Assembly: GCF_900605015.1 (NCBI RefSeq) | Contig: NZ_LR027573.1 | Location: 1,035,492-1,099,491 of the forward strand | Length of the DNA stretch: 64,000 bases | Source: Olsenella sp. Marseille-P4559 | GTDB lineage: Bacteria > Actinomycetota > Coriobacteriia > Coriobacteriales > Atopobiaceae | Reading direction: 5' to 3' | Part shown: positions 1 through 9,410 of the stretch, one piece after another | How positions within the stretch are numbered: the first letter of the stretch is position 1 | Layout: each line of letters opens with the position of its first letter | Notes under the pieces: generated by a model | Seen by the model: the letters and a program-made list of their open reading frames with translations, nothing else | What the model was told of the DNA's origin: nothing | Database searches by the model: none | Made by a program: the position numbers and the translations under genes

Positions 1-614
1 GCCTTGCCTACGATTGCGTTAGAGGCCGAGAGGTTGCAGATCAGCGTGGCGCCCGCCAGTGCGTGCTCGGTTGAGGGCGGATTGGGAATCCAGAGGTCCT
101 CGCAAATCTCGGCGGCAACTACCAGCTGTGGGAGCTCGCTGCAGGCAAAGAGCTGCTTGGTGCCAAAAGGCACGCCCGAAAAGCCCGCAAAATCCACAGA
201 CACGCAGGCATCTGGCCCCACCGAGAAGTGGCGAGACTCATAGAACTCGTTATAGGTAGGAATGGCCCGCTTGGGAACAATGCCCAGCACGCATCCATGC
301 GCGAGGACAACGGCGCAGTTGTAGAGCTTGGCATTCACGCGCACGGGTGCGCCGAGAAGCACAAGGGCGTCCAGGTGGGAGGTCTTCCGGGCAATGGTAG
401 CCACGGCCTTCTCGGCCGCGTTGAGAAGGGCGCCCTGCCAGAAGAGGTCCTCACAGGTGTAGGCCGTTGTACAGAGCTCCGGAAGCACGATGACGCGCGC
501 GCCGTCTTTGGCGGCGGCCTCAATATGACGCAGGCAGGAGGCGGTGTTGTACTCCACGTCGGCAACACGGACCTCGGGCGTCCTTGCCGCGACCTTCACG
601 AATCCGTCCAGCAT
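1..614 (-). CDS. nadE: Glutamine-dependent NAD+ synthetase, N-terminal glutaminase part (truncated by window edge)
   Basis: This is the amino-terminal nitrilase-like domain of the NAD synthetase that makes NAD from deamido-NAD using ammonia released from glutamine. The visible 204 residues contain the expected catalytic triad: Glu46 in LPELCTTAY, Lys115 in VPKRAIPTY and Cys171 in AEICEDLW, at spacings close to those of actinobacterial two-domain enzymes. The ATP-pyrophosphatase domain would lie left of the window. The ATG at 614 is the first plausible start; a purine-rich GGAGG lies about 7 bases upstream of it on the minus strand. Confidence 0.88.
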   Translation of the reverse strand, partial: MLDGFVKVAARTPEVRVADVEYNTASCLRHIEAAAKDGARVIVLPELCTTAYTCEDLFWQGALLNAAEKAVATIARKTSHLDALVLLGAPVRVNAKLYNCAVVLAHGCVLGIVPKRAIPTYNEFYESRHFSVGPDACVSVDFAGFSGVPFGTKQLFACSELPQLVVAAEICEDLWIPNPPSTEHALAGATLICNLSASNAIVGK

Positions 615-778
615 CTTTCCTCCCGGGCTCCTCCAAGGGAATTGGTTTGGCGCAAGACTCATATTTCCAAGAGTAGCGTATCGTAGAGATGCAACGACGT
701 TCTATTGCGTCAAGCACGGCCATTCCGTCAAAAGCATGGGCCCACACTCATTTCACTCACGCGAAGGGAGGCATGCAT

Positions 779-1705
779 ATGACAGCGAATTCACTTGGAG
801 GCATCATTCGCACGCTTCGCAAAGAACGCGGGCTCACGCAAGAACAGCTTGCAGAGGGCATCTGCTCGCCCGTCTCGGTGTCGCGCATAGAGAATGGGCT
901 ACAAACACCCTCGAAGGCAGTGCTCGATGCACTTATGGACCGCTTGGGCATGAGCAGCTACCAGCTCTTTGACGTTAACGCCGGCAGCAAAGAGCAGCGA
1001 GAATTTGACAGGCGCATTCAGAATGCATGGCTCGCTTTCGATGGTCTCGACGCAAGGCGCGGCAGAGCTCTACTTGAGGAGCTGCAGACAAGTATCGACG
1101 ATGGCTCGCCTGCCACCGAACGACAAAGACTCCTTGAAGTCGATGGTGCATCTATGCTTAGAAATGGCTGCACCCCCACCGATGCCATGCGCGCCCTTAC
1201 CCTGTTAGAGCAGGGGCTAAGACTCACAAAGCCAGGTATTGATCCAAGCGACCTACGCGACGAATTGCTCTCTCCTACCGAGGCGCAGATTCTCTCGCAC
1301 ATGGTTGCAGCCCTGTACTATGCAGGACGTGACATTGAAGCAGTTCGTCTTAGCGAGGAAATACTTCTCTCGTTAAAACGACAACAGGCACAAGGCCACC
1401 GGTTCCTTACTGCATGGCTCAACGTAATGGTTAATCTTGCGATTATCGAAGAGAAACGCGAGCATTTTGACGAGTCTACCCTCTACCTGCAGCAGGCACG
1501 AAGAAGAAGCCTCGACGAGGAAGAACTCATTATGATGCCCATCATTCTTGCCGGCCTTGCCCGTGCAAAGTTCAGAGAAGGCGACGTTGCCGCAGCTACG
1601 CACATGATGCGCACGGTTGCCGACTACCTTGATCTCTGCGACAAAGACGACTATACACAAGACATCCGCTCATGGGCTCAAGAGCACATGGATGTAGAGC
1701 TCTAG
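779..1705 (+). CDS. XRE-family regulator with TPR-like C-terminus (Rgg/RRNPP-like)
   Basis: A 308-residue cytoplasmic regulator. Residues about 6-62 form a helix-turn-helix of XRE type (GLTQEQLAEGICSPVSVSRI). The remainder is all-helical with tetratricopeptide-like pairs, the architecture of peptide-sensing Rgg/PlcR/Rap-type proteins. I chose the ATG at 779 because GGGAGG at 766-771 is 7 bases upstream; the ATG at 773 is too close to it. Downstream on the same strand are a 23-residue peptide ORF and an ABC exporter, so the likely job is control of this locus in response to a small peptide. The ligand is inference. It could also be a plain XRE-TPR regulator. Confidence 0.75.
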   Translation: MTANSLGGIIRTLRKERGLTQEQLAEGICSPVSVSRIENGLQTPSKAVLDALMDRLGMSSYQLFDVNAGSKEQREFDRRIQNAWLAFDGLDARRGRALLEELQTSIDDGSPATERQRLLEVDGASMLRNGCTPTDAMRALTLLEQGLRLTKPGIDPSDLRDELLSPTEAQILSHMVAALYYAGRDIEAVRLSEEILLSLKRQQAQGHRFLTAWLNVMVNLAIIEEKREHFDESTLYLQQARRRSLDEEELIMMPIILAGLARAKFREGDVAAATHMMRTVADYLDLCDKDDYTQDIRSWAQEHMDVEL

Positions 1706-1791
1706 GCGGCGATGCTCAGAGATACTAGGTGCTCAGTATCCAGTACTTAACATCTCGAGTAATTTAAAACTTACATGCTCTGATATGGAGT

Positions 1792-1803
1792 GAGGCATGC
1801 CTC
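1792..1803. promoter_or_regulatory. 12-bp perfect palindrome GAGGCATGCCTC, possible operator
   Basis: GAGGCATGCCTC is its own reverse complement and lies about 45 bases before the small peptide ORF. The half GAGGCATGC also occurs at 768-776, over the start of the regulator gene. This is compatible with a shared operator for the XRE regulator, but there is no further evidence. Confidence 0.3.
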
Positions 1804-1843
1804 CTTGCGATGATTCCATTGTTGGCGTAAGGGGGCGTTGAAC

Positions 1844-1915
1844 ATGAGGGGGCAAGCAGAGCATCTGTCAGGGCAAGTCAATAGTGGCTGGGTCATCATT
1901 ATCATCAAGCATTAG
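1844..1915 (+). CDS. Candidate 23-aa signalling peptide precursor (SHP-like)
   Basis: A short ORF preceded by AAGGGGG at 1829-1835, 8 bases before its ATG, which is one of the better ribosome sites nearby. The product has a polar N-terminal half with Arg, Glu and His and ends in GWVIIIIKH. A short charged leader with a C-terminal hydrophobic run is the form of the short hydrophobic peptides (such as ...DIIIIVGG) that act on Rgg regulators in streptococci. It sits between an Rgg-like regulator and an ABC exporter on the same strand. The length, ribosome site and hydrophobic end are visible; the pheromone role is inference. Confidence 0.55.
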   Translation: MRGQAEHLSGQVNSGWVIIIIKH

Positions 1916-1923
1916 CTTCATCA

Positions 1924-1956
1924 ATCCGCTGGCAAGGCCTCTCTCTGCCAGTGGAT
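1924..1956 (+). other. Hairpin between peptide ORF and ABC transporter gene
   Basis: ATCCGCTGGCA (1924-1934) pairs with TGCCAGTGGAT (1946-1956) with one G-T pair and an 11-base loop. There is no T-run after it, so it is more likely an mRNA-processing or attenuating structure than an intrinsic terminator. Confidence 0.4.
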
Positions 1957-2005
1957 TCCTAACGGCATACAACTGCATTTATGTTTAGCGACTGAAGGGG
2001 AGACC

Positions 2006-3652
2006 ATGCAGGGATTGTCATACATCAGAAGATACGCCAGCGCCGGTAAGCTAGCAGGTCTCTGTCTTCTCAACTTTCTACTCTGCGCCATGGTTATGGG
2101 CGTCGCCCTTCTGCTGAGCTTGCTGCTTGACACCATCTCCAATTCGGCAACAACGGGTGACCTCTCTGCATTGCTGCGCCTCATCTTTATTGCCTGCCTG
2201 TATACCCTTATAGTTGGGATTCTAAGCGTGATTGTGGGCTATCTTAAGGCATCCATTATTAAGAATGTCATGGTTGGCATTCGCGAAGGTGCTTCCCGTG
2301 GTCTATTGTTCAAAAATACTGCAGGGACCTCCAGTAGCGCAGATCAACTCACACTTCTCGGACAGAGTATGGACACGCTTGAGAATGACTGGCTGGGAGG
2401 AATGGCAGACATATTGAATGCTGCTTTCAGCATAGCAATCGGTTGCGTTCTGCTGGTATGCCTTAATCCGCTCATTGCATTGATTTCACTCATAGGAATG
2501 GCTCTCCCTACCCTGGTTCCGCAGCTATTTAGCAAGCGTCTAGCTGACCAGCAGCAACAAATTATCTCCGACACTGCAGCCTACAACGGACGAGTGCGCG
2601 ACACAGCCCAAGGTAACGAGGTTATAAAATCGTTCCACGCAGAGTCGTTTATCCTCGAGAAGCTGAATGAAGCCGCTAAATTTCTACAGGGTCATAAAGA
2701 GAGTCTCACCAGAACGACGGTGTGTATCAGTGGATTCTCAGGTGTCGTTGGCGTAGCCGTACAGTTCATCATCATGGGCATCACGGGCATCTTTGTGGTA
2801 AAGGGCTTTGTGACTATCGGCAGCGTAGTGGCGGTTACGCAGCTCTCAGGAAGCGTCATCTCGCCAGCAACAGAGCTTTCTAATAAGCTTAGCAAGCTAA
2901 AGGCAACCTACCCCATCTTGGATCGACTTGCTGAGCTTGATGGGGCTGCTCACAGTGATACCGATGCCACAACTCACCAGGTAGATCATTCACTTGCTCT
3001 CGATCATGCATCCTTCTCGTATGACGGGAACGACACACAAGTAGTAAAGAACTGCACTGCACGCTTTGACGCGGGACGCAAATATGCCATTTGTGGGCAG
3101 AGCGGCTGTGGCAAGTCTACCCTACTCGGCTTGCTGTCTGGAATGCATGCGCCCAGCTCAGGAACATTGCTTGTTGATGGTGAAGCCAACGCAATACCAG
3201 ACGTTGCCTTTGTCCACCAAAATGTATTTCTCTTTGACGGAACCTTACGCGAGAACATCACGCTTGGAGGTAGCTTCTCAGACGCTGCCATCTCCCAAGC
3301 CATGCACCTTGCAAAACTCGATGATGTTGCAGCAGCACTCCCGCAGGGACTTGACACGCCTGTTAGCGAGAACGGCACGCGTCTCTCGGGCGGTGAGCGT
3401 CAGCGTGTCGCCATTGCAAGAGCACTGCTTTACAGCAAGCGAACGCTTCTTGTGGACGAGGCAACCTCAGCACTTGATCGCAACACCGCAGCTCAAGTGG
3501 AAGACGCATTGCTTTCCCTTGATGGAGTGACCGTAATTGCCGTAACGCACCATTTAGACAAGACGCATGCAGCTCGCTATGACAAGGTACTCACCATGAA
3601 AAATGGGCATCTGAAAGACGAGAGACAAGGGGACCGTCCCCTTGTCTCATAG
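2006..3652 (+). CDS. ABC exporter, fused membrane and ATPase domains
   Basis: A 548-residue half-transporter of the exporter class. The N-terminal ~300 residues hold about six membrane segments; the C-terminal domain has Walker [10 protein letters not shown], signature [15 protein letters not shown] and Walker [12 protein letters not shown], with an H-loop in VTHHLD. Such proteins work as dimers that move peptides, lipids or drugs out of the cell. The start is supported by AAGGGGAG 5 bases upstream. Position after an Rgg-like regulator and a putative peptide suggests peptide export or immunity. The last codons ([10 protein letters not shown]) are read out of a palindromic intergenic repeat, so the tail of the protein was probably remodelled by that repeat. 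Confidence 0.85.
   Translation: MQGLSYIRRYASAGKLAGLCLLNFLLCAMVMGVALLLSLLLDTISNSATTGDLSALLRLIFIACLYTLIVGILSVIVGYLKASIIKNVMVGIREGASRGLLFKNTAGTSSSADQLTLLGQSMDTLENDWLGGMADILNAAFSIAIGCVLLVCLNPLIALISLIGMALPTLVPQLFSKRLADQQQQIISDTAAYNGRVRDTAQGNEVIKSFHAESFILEKLNEAAKFLQGHKESLTRTTVCISGFSGVVGVAVQFIIMGITGIFVVKGFVTIGSVVAVTQLSGSVISPATELSNKLSKLKATYPILDRLAELDGAAHSDTDATTHQVDHSLALDHASFSYDGNDTQVVKNCTARFDAGRKYAICGQSGCGKSTLLGLLSGMHAPSSGTLLVDGEANAIPDVAFVHQNVFLFDGTLRENITLGGSFSDAAISQAMHLAKLDDVAAALPQGLDTPVSENGTRLSGGERQRVAIARALLYSKRTLLVDEATSALDRNTAAQVEDALLSLDGVTVIAVTHHLDKTHAARYDKVLTMKNGHLKDERQGDRPLVS
3622..3648. repeat. 27-bp palindromic repeat, copy 1, between convergent genes
   Basis: GAGACAAGGGGAC and GTCCCCTTGTCTC are perfect inverted arms around one base. 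The repeat overlaps the 3' end of the ABC exporter and its right edge touches the stop of the convergent ATPase gene. A close relative is at 55381-55407. It may act as a bidirectional terminator. Confidence 0.75.
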
Positions 3653-4435
3653 GTAGCGGGCGAGAAATTCGCGGGTACGGGGCTTCTCGGGGTCGGTGAA
3701 CATCTTCTCGGGACTGCCCTTCTCGGCAATGACGCCCTCGTCCATGAACACGACCTCGTCGGATACGCTGCGCGCGAACGCCATCTCGTGCGTCACCACG
3801 ACCATGGTCATGCCCTGGGACGCCAGACGCCGCATGACCTCGAGGACCTCGCCAGAGATCTCGGGGTCAAGCGCCGAGGTGGGCTCGTCAAAGAGCATGA
3901 GGTCGGGCTTCATGCAGAGCGCACGCGCAATGGCAACACGCTGCTTCTGCCCTCCGGAGAGGGTGTTGACATCGGCGCCGGCAAAGTCTGCGAGGCCCAC
4001 GGAGTCGAGGTTTGCCAGCGCGACCTTCTCGGCCTCCTGCCTGCTCGTCTTCTTGAGCGTCACCGGTGCCAGCGTGCAGTTGTCCAGCACGTTCATGTTG
4101 TTGAACAGGTTGAAGCTCTGGAAGACCATGCCGATCTTCTCGCGCAGGGCGTTGATGTCAACGTGCTCGGCTGCAAGGTCCTTACCGCGGAACCACACGT
4201 GTCCCGCGTCCGGCGTCTCGAGCAGGTTGATGCAGCGCAAGAGCGTCGACTTGCCAGAGCCCGATGCACCGATGATGGTCACGACCTGCCCCGGCATAAC
4301 GGTGAGGTCGATGCCGCGAAGCACCATGTTGGAGCCAAAGGACTTCCGGAGGCCCTCCACGCGCACGACGGCCTCGGAGCCTGCGCCGGAGGCCGCAGCG
4401 CTCACGCCGCATGCGCCGTTCCCGCTTGTTGCCAT
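3647..4435 (-). CDS. Polar amino-acid ABC importer, ATP-binding protein
   Basis: A 262-residue GlnQ/HisP-type ATPase that powers uptake of an amino acid with the permease and binding protein encoded just upstream. It has Walker [10 protein letters not shown], signature [15 protein letters not shown], Walker [14 protein letters not shown] and H-loop VVTHEM. The first ~22 residues (Gly/Ala-rich) are an extension beyond the usual family start. A GGGAGG lies 10-15 bases before the ATG inside the end of the permease gene, one base separating the two genes, so translation is probably coupled. The stop codon lies at the edge of a palindromic repeat and overlaps the convergent ABC exporter gene by 6 bp. 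Confidence 0.92.
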   Translation of the reverse strand: MATSGNGACGVSAAASGAGSEAVVRVEGLRKSFGSNMVLRGIDLTVMPGQVVTIIGASGSGKSTLLRCINLLETPDAGHVWFRGKDLAAEHVDINALREKIGMVFQSFNLFNNMNVLDNCTLAPVTLKKTSRQEAEKVALANLDSVGLADFAGADVNTLSGGQKQRVAIARALCMKPDLMLFDEPTSALDPEISGEVLEVMRRLASQGMTMVVVTHEMAFARSVSDEVVFMDEGVIAEKGSPEKMFTDPEKPRTREFLARYL

Positions 4436-4436
4436 G

Positions 4437-5636
4437 CTACTTCTCGCCTCCCACCTTCACATTGGACACTCCCAGCACGAGCTCGGTCTTGGCGTCAAGC
4501 CGCTTGGCAAGCTTGCCCAAAAGCCACGACGCCGTTGCCGTCATGATGAGGTAGAACACGGCGATAACGAGATAGGCATTGAGCTGCTTGTAGTAGATGC
4601 CAGAGATGGTAGAGGCGGCAAACGCAAGGTCAAACACGCCAATCACCGAGAGCACCGAGGAGTCCTTGATGTTGATGACCAACTCGTTCGAGAGGCCGGG
4701 GATGGCGTAGCGAATGCCCTGCGGAAAGACGACCTTCACCATGGCCTGCCACTGCGAAAGCCCCAGCGAGCGCGCGGCCTCCATCTGGCCCTTGTCGACA
4801 GACTCGATGCCGCCGCGCAGGACCTCCATCATGTACGCCGTGGAGTTGAGCGAGACAACCACCAGGCCGGCGATGAAGCGCGACCACACGGCATTGATCT
4901 CTGTCACCGACATGCCCGACCCACTGAACAGGCCAAAGCCCGCATAGTAGATAATCACGCCCTGCACAAGCATTGGCGTGCCACGCACCACCGTGCTGTA
5001 GACCCCGGCAAACCCCACGCCAACCTTCTTGAGGAAGCGGATGAGGTCGTTGTCGGGACGGTCAATCTGCTGGATGCGCACGAAGGCGAGAAGGAGCGCC
5101 AGCACAAACGCGATGGCCGTGCCAAAAACTGCCAGCTCAATGGTAGTGGCAATACCCTGGAGATACGTCGAGTAGCCCTGCTGGAACATGTAGAGGGTCT
5201 GGATGAGCATGTCATCCTGCGGCATGGAGGTGGCTGCCGAAGCGGTTACCCATGCGCTGGCAAAGCCCATCACCGCGCGGTCAACGAACAGCACGATGGC
5301 AAGCGCCCAGATAGCGTAGGACCCAAGGCGCAGTGCGCGCTGGGCACGCGGACGCGTAAACGGCGACGCCTCGGCATATGCATCCCAGTGCGTGAGCTTG
5401 AACACAAGTGCCACAGCCGAGAGGACAAGCCACGCAGCCAGCACGTAGTACATAACGACCTCGACCGTATACGCATGAGCGAGGAAGCTCAGCGACGGCC
5501 GCGGCTGGCTGGAGAGCCACATGCCCGCATACGCCACGGCTGACGTGCCGAGAAGGACGTAGCGGTGGTCTCGGCGCAGCCACGCGGCAAGGCGTGCGCG
5601 CCGCGTGGTGGGCTTGGCGGATAACGCGTCTGTCAT
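4437..5636 (-). CDS. Polar amino-acid ABC importer, permease
   Basis: A 399-residue membrane protein. The C-terminal ~230 residues are a HisM/GlnP-type permease with the EAA loop ([28 protein letters not shown] region). The N-terminal ~150 residues add roughly three more membrane segments not found in the basic family and may stabilise the complex. AAGGAG precedes the ATG at 5636. It lies 19 bases after the binding-protein gene and one base before the ATPase gene, so the three form one operon. Substrate cannot be named from sequence. Confidence 0.9.
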   Translation of the reverse strand: MTDALSAKPTTRRARLAAWLRRDHRYVLLGTSAVAYAGMWLSSQPRPSLSFLAHAYTVEVVMYYVLAAWLVLSAVALVFKLTHWDAYAEASPFTRPRAQRALRLGSYAIWALAIVLFVDRAVMGFASAWVTASAATSMPQDDMLIQTLYMFQQGYSTYLQGIATTIELAVFGTAIAFVLALLLAFVRIQQIDRPDNDLIRFLKKVGVGFAGVYSTVVRGTPMLVQGVIIYYAGFGLFSGSGMSVTEINAVWSRFIAGLVVVSLNSTAYMMEVLRGGIESVDKGQMEAARSLGLSQWQAMVKVVFPQGIRYAIPGLSNELVINIKDSSVLSVIGVFDLAFAASTISGIYYKQLNAYLVIAVFYLIMTATASWLLGKLAKRLDAKTELVLGVSNVKVGGEK

Positions 5637-5655
5637 TGTGCTTCGCTCCTTGCCG

Positions 5656-6597
5656 CTATTCCGGCTGGCGGTCCATGCAGCCATCCCACATGCTCTGGCG
5701 CTCGTCCGCCGAGATGCCATCGATGACCTCGTTGATCTTGGCGAGAACCGCATCCTGGCCCTTGGCGATGGCCGCGTTGTCGGGGTTGGAGGCGTCCGTG
5801 AAGCCCTCGCCCTCGGCGAGGTCAACCCTCTTGAGCGTGGGATAGCTCTTGAGGAGGCGCGGCAGCGAGAGGGACGAGAAGGTAATGGCGTCGCAGGTAC
5901 CATTCATGAGGCCGTCGACCACCAGCGGAACGGTTGCCACCGGCGTGAGGTGGTTCACGTTGGGAATCTGGTCGATGAGGTCGTCGTAGAAGGTGTCCTT
6001 CTGGCCAAGGACCGAGGCACCCGAGAAGTCGGAGAGCTTGGTGGCATTGGCGTAGGGCGAGTCCTGCTTGACGACCATGATGACCTCGTCGTCGATGTAG
6101 GAGTTGGAGAAGTCTGCGGACTGGGCACGCTCGTCTGTGACGGACATGCCCGCGCAGATGATGTCGATCTGGCTGTTAACCAGCGAGTCGACGAGGCTGC
6201 CAAACTCCATCTTCACCGCGACCGGATCCATGTTGAGGGCGCTGGCAATCTTCTTGGCCACCTGCACGTCATAGCCGTCGGCATAGGCACCATCGACATT
6301 CTCGATGGGAATGGTGGTATCGCTCGCCGTGGACTCCTGCCAGTTGTAGGGGGCGTAGGCAGCCTCCATGCCAACGCGCAGGGTCTTGCCGTCACCGAGC
6401 TTGAGAGAGTCCGAGGGCGAGGAGCTTGTCGAGGAGGCCGACGAGGAGGCCGAGGACGCGTCGCCCGACTGGGCGGCAGGGCCGCATGCCGTGAGGACGG
6501 TCATCCCCCCAACGGTGAGGGCCGTAATGCCCGAGGCCCTAAGAAAGTCTCGACGAGAAAATGAGCCAGACACGCGCTGGATGGGATGCCTCTTCAT
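5656..6597 (-). CDS. Amino-acid ABC importer, substrate-binding lipoprotein with Tat-like signal
   Basis: A 313-residue family-3 extracellular solute-binding protein. The N-terminus contains SRRDFLRASG, a twin-arginine pattern, followed by a hydrophobic stretch and a lipobox LTACG, suggesting Tat export and lipid anchoring on the outer face of the membrane. A Ser/Ala-rich linker (residues ~42-60) leads to the binding domain beginning LRVGMEAAYAPYNW. AAGGAGGA lies 4 bases before the ATG. It is first in the importer operon, which would give it the highest expression, as is usual for the binding component. Confidence 0.9.
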   Translation of the reverse strand: MKRHPIQRVSGSFSRRDFLRASGITALTVGGMTVLTACGPAAQSGDASSASSSASSTSSSPSDSLKLGDGKTLRVGMEAAYAPYNWQESTASDTTIPIENVDGAYADGYDVQVAKKIASALNMDPVAVKMEFGSLVDSLVNSQIDIICAGMSVTDERAQSADFSNSYIDDEVIMVVKQDSPYANATKLSDFSGASVLGQKDTFYDDLIDQIPNVNHLTPVATVPLVVDGLMNGTCDAITFSSLSLPRLLKSYPTLKRVDLAEGEGFTDASNPDNAAIAKGQDAVLAKINEVIDGISADERQSMWDGCMDRQPE

Positions 6598-6817
6598 GGT
6601 TGTCCTCCTTGGACGGTTCCCGCTGTTCCCCTTTCGCGCGGCGCAACCGGAGGGGACCCATTCCCCTCCCCCTTGCAAACGGGGCCCACCCCTGCGACCC
6701 GATGCGAGAAAGTTACGCGCACAGGGAAACGATACTCCTCCGACGGCGGCGCGTCCCAATGGTCACAGCGAGGTAACAATGGCCGGGATGCATGCGGACG
6801 GGAGACCGGCTGCCACC

Positions 6818-9247
6818 CTACCAGCTGGGTGGCACGGGGGCATCGGTTGTGGACCAGGCCCCCAGTGGCGCGTTGGGGTCCGCGTCAAGCGTAAGCGGCG
6901 CGAAGTTGCGTGCACGGTAGCTGCGCAGGGCCGCAACGCTGATCATGGCCGCGTTGTCCCCGCATGCCCTCATGGGCGGAACGGTCACACGCACGCCGCG
7001 CTTGCCAAACGCCTCGTGGTACGCCGCGCGCAGCTGTGGGTTGGCAGCGACGCCGCCGCCCACGCAGAAGTCCGAGACGCCCGTCTGCTCAACGGCCGTC
7101 ACGGCCTTGGCCACCTGCACGTCAATCACTGCCGCCTCGAAAGACGCCGCGAGGTCGGGCAGGTCGATAGGTCGACCGGCACGATTCTCGCCCTCGATGT
7201 AGGTAATGACAGCGGTCTTCAGGCCCGAAAGCGAGAATTGATAGTCTCCGCTGTGCATCATCGCGCGCGGGAAGTGGATGGCACGCGGGTTGCCCTTTGC
7301 TGCAAGTCGGCTGATGACGGGGCCGCCGGGATACCCCAGGCCAAGCGCCTTGGCCACCTTGTCGAAGGCCTCGCCCACCGCATCGTCGATGGTGGTCCCC
7401 AGAATCTGGTAGTCTCCCCATCCACGCACGTAGACCAGCATGGTATTGCCGCCAGAGACCAGGCTCGCCACGAAGGGGGGCTCAAGGTCCGGCGTCTCGA
7501 AGAGGTTGGCGAGCAGGTGCCCCTCAAGGTGATGCACCGCAATCAGCGGCAACCCGGTAGATGCGCAAAGCCCCTTCGCAAACGCAACGCCCACCACAAG
7601 GGCACCCACAAGGCCAGGACCAGCCGTGACCCCCACGGCCGAGAGGTCTGCCGCGGTAAGCGTGTCGCACCCAAAGTGCGCACCAGCCTGTGCCATGGCC
7701 TCCTCATACACGCCCACGATAGCCTCGACGTGCTTGCGGCTGGCAATCTCGGGCACCACGCCGCCAAAGCGTGCGTGGAAGTCAATCGAGGTAGCAACTA
7801 CGCTCGAGCAGACAGCGCCGTGCGAGTCCACCACGGCAACGGCCGTCTCGTCACAAGAAGACTCGATCGAGAGGACCAGGTCGCCGGCGGCAGCCAGCGC
7901 CTCCTTGCATGCGGTGTCGCGCGGGCCCGCAAGGATGGGCCACGGGCGGATGGAGGCGTGCGGCTCGGGGCGCTTGCCCAAAGACTCAACGTCACCCGCA
8001 AGCGGGAACTCCGCGCTCAAGATAAGGGCGTCATGTCCACCGGCATAGTAGCCCGGACGGCGGCCAATCTCAACAAAGCCCAGGTGGAAGTAGGTGGTTA
8101 GGGCAGGACCGTTCTTCTCGTCCACTTCGAGAGAAGCCGTCTTTGCGTTGAGCACGTGCGCATCGTAGCACAGGCGCGCCACCAGGCGGGAAGCAACGCC
8201 CTGGCGGCGGTGCCCCTCCTCCACAGCCACATCGCAGATCTCGAAGTTGTCACCGGCCATCATGCCACCGGCAAAGCCGATGATGCGGCCAAGGTCGTGC
8301 GCGACCCACCAACTGCGACCCGGCTGCGAGAGCTCCTCGTAGAAGAGCTTCTCGGTCCAAGGAGTATGAGAGGAGCCCGAGAAGGCCGCCGCCTCCAGCT
8401 TAGCAACGGCGGAGAGGTCGTTCACGGACATGGGACGCAGCTGCAGGTGCCTGTCGGCCAGCGCGTCGTCCACTCCGGTAACCTCGACGCTTGCGGGAGC
8501 CTTGAGGCCAAGGCGCCTGCGCTCGTTCTCCTCGGCATCCGAGAGGCGCGTGTAGATGGGCAGCACCAGTGCCGGATCGCCCGGGCCAAGGGGCTGCGCG
8601 GCGGCCGCAAGCGCCAGGCCCTCGCCCGTGGGGTACCAGAGCCTCTCGTCGAGGATGTTCGCGAACCCGGCCGCCTCAAAGCGCGCGCGGTACCTCTTGA
8701 GCCCGTTGCCAGTGAGGATGAGCTGGGACGCATCCCCGCGTGCCGCCCATGCCGCCACGCATTCATCGGCCTTGCAGACCGTCTCGGTGGCAAACGCGCG
8801 GTGGACCCCAGCGTCATCCAGCCGGTAGGTGCCTGGGTATACCTCGCCCCGCATAGCGTCATCGGCCACGCCGAGAAGCCCGCGCACGCCCGCCCGCCAG
8901 GCAACCCATGCCGTGGCATCCATGACCGAGACTCCGTGGAGCGGCTTCGAGAGGCCGCACGAGAGACCCTTTGCAGTCGCGATGCCAATGCGCACGCCGG
9001 TAAAGCTACCGGGACCGCGGCCCACAAGAACGCAGTCGATGTCAGCCATGGTGTTGCCGCAGTCATCGAGGGCCGCGAGAGCCGTGGTGACCAGCTCGAC
9101 GTTGGCCTGCCGGCGGCACAGGTGGTCGCGCGCCGCAAGGACGTGCGGGGTCGCGTCGGTCCTCCAGGAGACCACCGCACAGGCAAGCATGTCGGTGGAC
9201 GTATCGATGGCCAGGGCAAGGCCCTGGGGGTTGGTATCGCCTGTCAT
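6818..9247 (-). CDS. tsaD: Trifunctional TsaB-RimI-TsaD fusion for tRNA t6A synthesis and protein acetylation
   Basis: An 809-residue fusion of three normally separate proteins. Residues ~1-235 are TsaB (ALAIDTSTDMLACAVV; GRGPGSFTGVRIGIATAKG). Residues ~265-415 are a GNAT acetyltransferase like RimI (acetyl-CoA site RRQGVASRL). Residues ~455-809 are TsaD, with SIESSCDETAVAV, the metal-binding HHLEGH and VGGGVAANPQLR. TsaB, TsaD and TsaE transfer the threonylcarbamoyl group to A37 of ANN-decoding tRNAs; RimI acetylates the N-terminus of ribosomal protein S18. I start at the ATG at 9247 because GGAGA precedes it; ATGs at 9253 and 9280 are alternatives. tsaE lies upstream beyond an inserted AAA_4 gene. 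Confidence 0.93.
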   Translation of the reverse strand: MTGDTNPQGLALAIDTSTDMLACAVVSWRTDATPHVLAARDHLCRRQANVELVTTALAALDDCGNTMADIDCVLVGRGPGSFTGVRIGIATAKGLSCGLSKPLHGVSVMDATAWVAWRAGVRGLLGVADDAMRGEVYPGTYRLDDAGVHRAFATETVCKADECVAAWAARGDASQLILTGNGLKRYRARFEAAGFANILDERLWYPTGEGLALAAAAQPLGPGDPALVLPIYTRLSDAEENERRRLGLKAPASVEVTGVDDALADRHLQLRPMSVNDLSAVAKLEAAAFSGSSHTPWTEKLFYEELSQPGRSWWVAHDLGRIIGFAGGMMAGDNFEICDVAVEEGHRRQGVASRLVARLCYDAHVLNAKTASLEVDEKNGPALTTYFHLGFVEIGRRPGYYAGGHDALILSAEFPLAGDVESLGKRPEPHASIRPWPILAGPRDTACKEALAAAGDLVLSIESSCDETAVAVVDSHGAVCSSVVATSIDFHARFGGVVPEIASRKHVEAIVGVYEEAMAQAGAHFGCDTLTAADLSAVGVTAGPGLVGALVVGVAFAKGLCASTGLPLIAVHHLEGHLLANLFETPDLEPPFVASLVSGGNTMLVYVRGWGDYQILGTTIDDAVGEAFDKVAKALGLGYPGGPVISRLAAKGNPRAIHFPRAMMHSGDYQFSLSGLKTAVITYIEGENRAGRPIDLPDLAASFEAAVIDVQVAKAVTAVEQTGVSDFCVGGGVAANPQLRAAYHEAFGKRGVRVTVPPMRACGDNAAMISVAALRSYRARNFAPLTLDADPNAPLGAWSTTDAPVPPSW

Positions 9248-9410
9248 TCTCATCTGTCTCCAGAAACGTGGCATCTTCACGGGGGATAGTGTAGCGCGCA
9301 GCCACCAGGGGCTGTCGAGACGTTTTCAGACACATAATGGTGCACGTGACCCCTGTTCCATCTGAAAGCGCCTCAATGGCCCGCAAGGCCCTGCGCCGAG
9401 AGCGACGAGA

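Noticed and set aside
1797..1841. 14-codon ORF (MPPCDDSIVGVRGR) before the 23-codon peptide
   Set aside because: It begins inside the palindrome, has a poor ribosome site and lacks a hydrophobic end; a leader-peptide role is possible but unsupported.
3696..5543. 615-codon open frame on +
   Set aside because: Antisense shadow of the amino-acid importer genes caused by high GC; no domain pattern and wrong codon use.
6368..8101. 577-codon open frame on +
   Set aside because: Antisense to the binding protein and the TsaB-RimI-TsaD fusion; composition is typical of a shadow frame.
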